Of a stretch of DNA of 5,682 nt, positions 4,898 to 5,682 are shown piece after piece (the stretch's first letter is position 1; every line of letters starts with the position of its first letter). Origin of the DNA: an uncultured Oscillospiraceae bacterium (GTDB taxonomy: Bacteria > Bacillota > Clostridia > Oscillospirales > Oscillospiraceae); NCBI GenBank assembly GCA_905234005.1, contig CAJOFW010000045.1, forward strand, positions 1 through 5,682. The letters are read 5' to 3'. A program made the translations under genes and the position numbers. The notes below the pieces were generated by a model. It was not told the origin of the DNA, did not search any database, and was given only the letters and a program-made list of their open reading frames with translations.

Positions 4898-5682
4898 CTA
4901 TGCCGTCGGGTTTTCCGCGTGCTCCTGGGCGAGACCGAGGACGATGCCGGTGATGCGGTCGGTCGCGTCCCGGAAGCCCATCGCCGCCGACGCCCGGTGC
5001 ATGGACTCGAGCGCCGCCGGGTCATGCAGCAGCGCCGTCACGGCGTCGCGGAGCCTCTCGCCGGTCAGCTCGCTCTCGAGCAGCATCCGGGCAGCGCCGG
5101 CATCGTGCAGGACACGGGCGTTTTTCTCCTGATGGTTGTTCGCGACGTTCGGACTGGGCACGATGATCGCGGGCTTGCCGAGATACGTCAGCTCCCCGAT
5201 CGTCGACGCCCCGGCGCGGCAGAGAATCAAATCCGCCGCCGACATGACCTTCGGCATGTCATAGATGTATTCGCGCACATCGATGCGCGGCGAGCGCAGA
5301 CCGGCGTCGTTCAGCGCCGAACGAACCTCGTCATAATACCGCTTGCCCGTGGCGTAGATCAGGCGAAAGTCCGCGTTTTGGCCCATGCGGTCGATGAAAT
5401 CGAGCATCAGCTCGTTCATCCGTCCGGCGCCGAGGGAGCCGAACACGGCGACGGCCAGCGGCTCGTCCTCCGGCAGGCCAAGCTCCCGCCGGGCGCTTCG
5501 CTTGTCGGTATCGCGAAAGCCCGTGCGCACGGGCGTGCCCGTCAGCTCGACCTTATCGGGGTTCGCGTAGGCGGCGCGGCTCTCCTCGAGGCCGACGAGA
5601 ATGCGTGTCACACGCCTCTCGAGCAGCCTTGTCGTGAGACCGGGCACGGCGTTCGACTCGTGCACCGCCGTCGGCACGCCGA
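4898..5682 (-). CDS. murG: MurG, UDP-GlcNAc:lipid I N-acetylglucosaminyltransferase, N-terminus beyond window
   Basis: MurG adds GlcNAc to lipid I to make lipid II at the cytoplasmic face of the membrane. The visible 260 residues lack about 100 at the N-terminus, including the GGTGGH-type glycine loop, which lie outside the window. The fragment starts GVPTAVHESNAVPGLTTRLL, the conserved IHEQNAVPG region. It continues through LTGTPVRTGF at the domain linker, then FGSLGAGRMNEL (fragment residues 80-91), the C-domain loop usually written GGSLGA. The donor-binding region CRAGASTIGELTYLGKPAI follows at about 154-172, then SPNVANNHQEKNA (176-188), a form common in Clostridia. The first glycine of the usual GGS loop is Phe here; I recall aromatic residues at this position in related Clostridia, so I do not read it as damage. 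The gene ends in TAG at 4898-4900, 79 bases before murA, and is the most upstream visible member of the cluster. Confidence 0.94.
   Translation of the reverse strand, partial: GVPTAVHESNAVPGLTTRLLERRVTRILVGLEESRAAYANPDKVELTGTPVRTGFRDTDKRSARRELGLPEDEPLAVAVFGSLGAGRMNELMLDFIDRMGQNADFRLIYATGKRYYDEVRSALNDAGLRSPRIDVREYIYDMPKVMSAADLILCRAGASTIGELTYLGKPAIIVPSPNVANNHQEKNARVLHDAGAARMLLESELTGERLRDAVTALLHDPAALESMHRASAAMGFRDATDRITGIVLGLAQEHAENPTA

Noticed and set aside
1..5682. CRISPR array, tRNA or rRNA genes, insertion sequence or phage genes.
   Set aside because: I saw no regularly spaced repeats, tRNA-like cloverleaf, rRNA segments, transposase motifs or terminal inverted repeats on either strand.

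Overview
The window is GC-rich chromosomal DNA whose gene content and order (murG, murA, ftsQ/divIB, ftsZ on one strand, with no ftsA) point to a Gram-positive, probably clostridial (Oscillospiraceae-like) bacterium. Strong GGAGG-type ribosome binding sites and sigma-A-like promoters agree with this. The lineage is inferred from protein style and gene order, not from a database match.

Layout: positions 1-452 (minus) hold most of a gamma-carbonic-anhydrase-family hexapeptide-repeat protein whose C-terminus runs off the window. Positions 453-536 are a short divergent promoter region. Positions 537-1281 (plus) hold a TauE/SafE-type membrane permease gene that is broken near its start: about 17 nucleotides are missing after position 650 and the frame shifts. 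Positions 1282-1483 are a convergent intergenic region with two hairpins, probably the end of the ftsZ transcript. From 2623 down to 1484 is ftsZ, with its own promoter just upstream. From 3524 to 2769 is ftsQ/divIB, from 4818 to 3535 is murA, and from the window edge to 4898 is the C-terminal part of murG.

The four minus-strand genes form the distal end of a division and cell wall (dcw) cluster. MurG completes lipid II on the inner face of the membrane, MurA makes the first committed peptidoglycan precursor in the cytosol, FtsQ/DivIB scaffolds the divisome at the membrane, and FtsZ forms the cytokinetic ring. murA and ftsQ are nearly contiguous (10 nt apart), and the ftsQ ribosome binding site overlaps the murA stop. 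ftsZ has a separate promoter, so it can be expressed independently of the upstream genes.

I see no new multi-gene system. The points most worth a second look are the disrupted permease gene, the non-canonical FtsZ C-terminal tail together with the absence of a local ftsA, and several intergenic hairpins.
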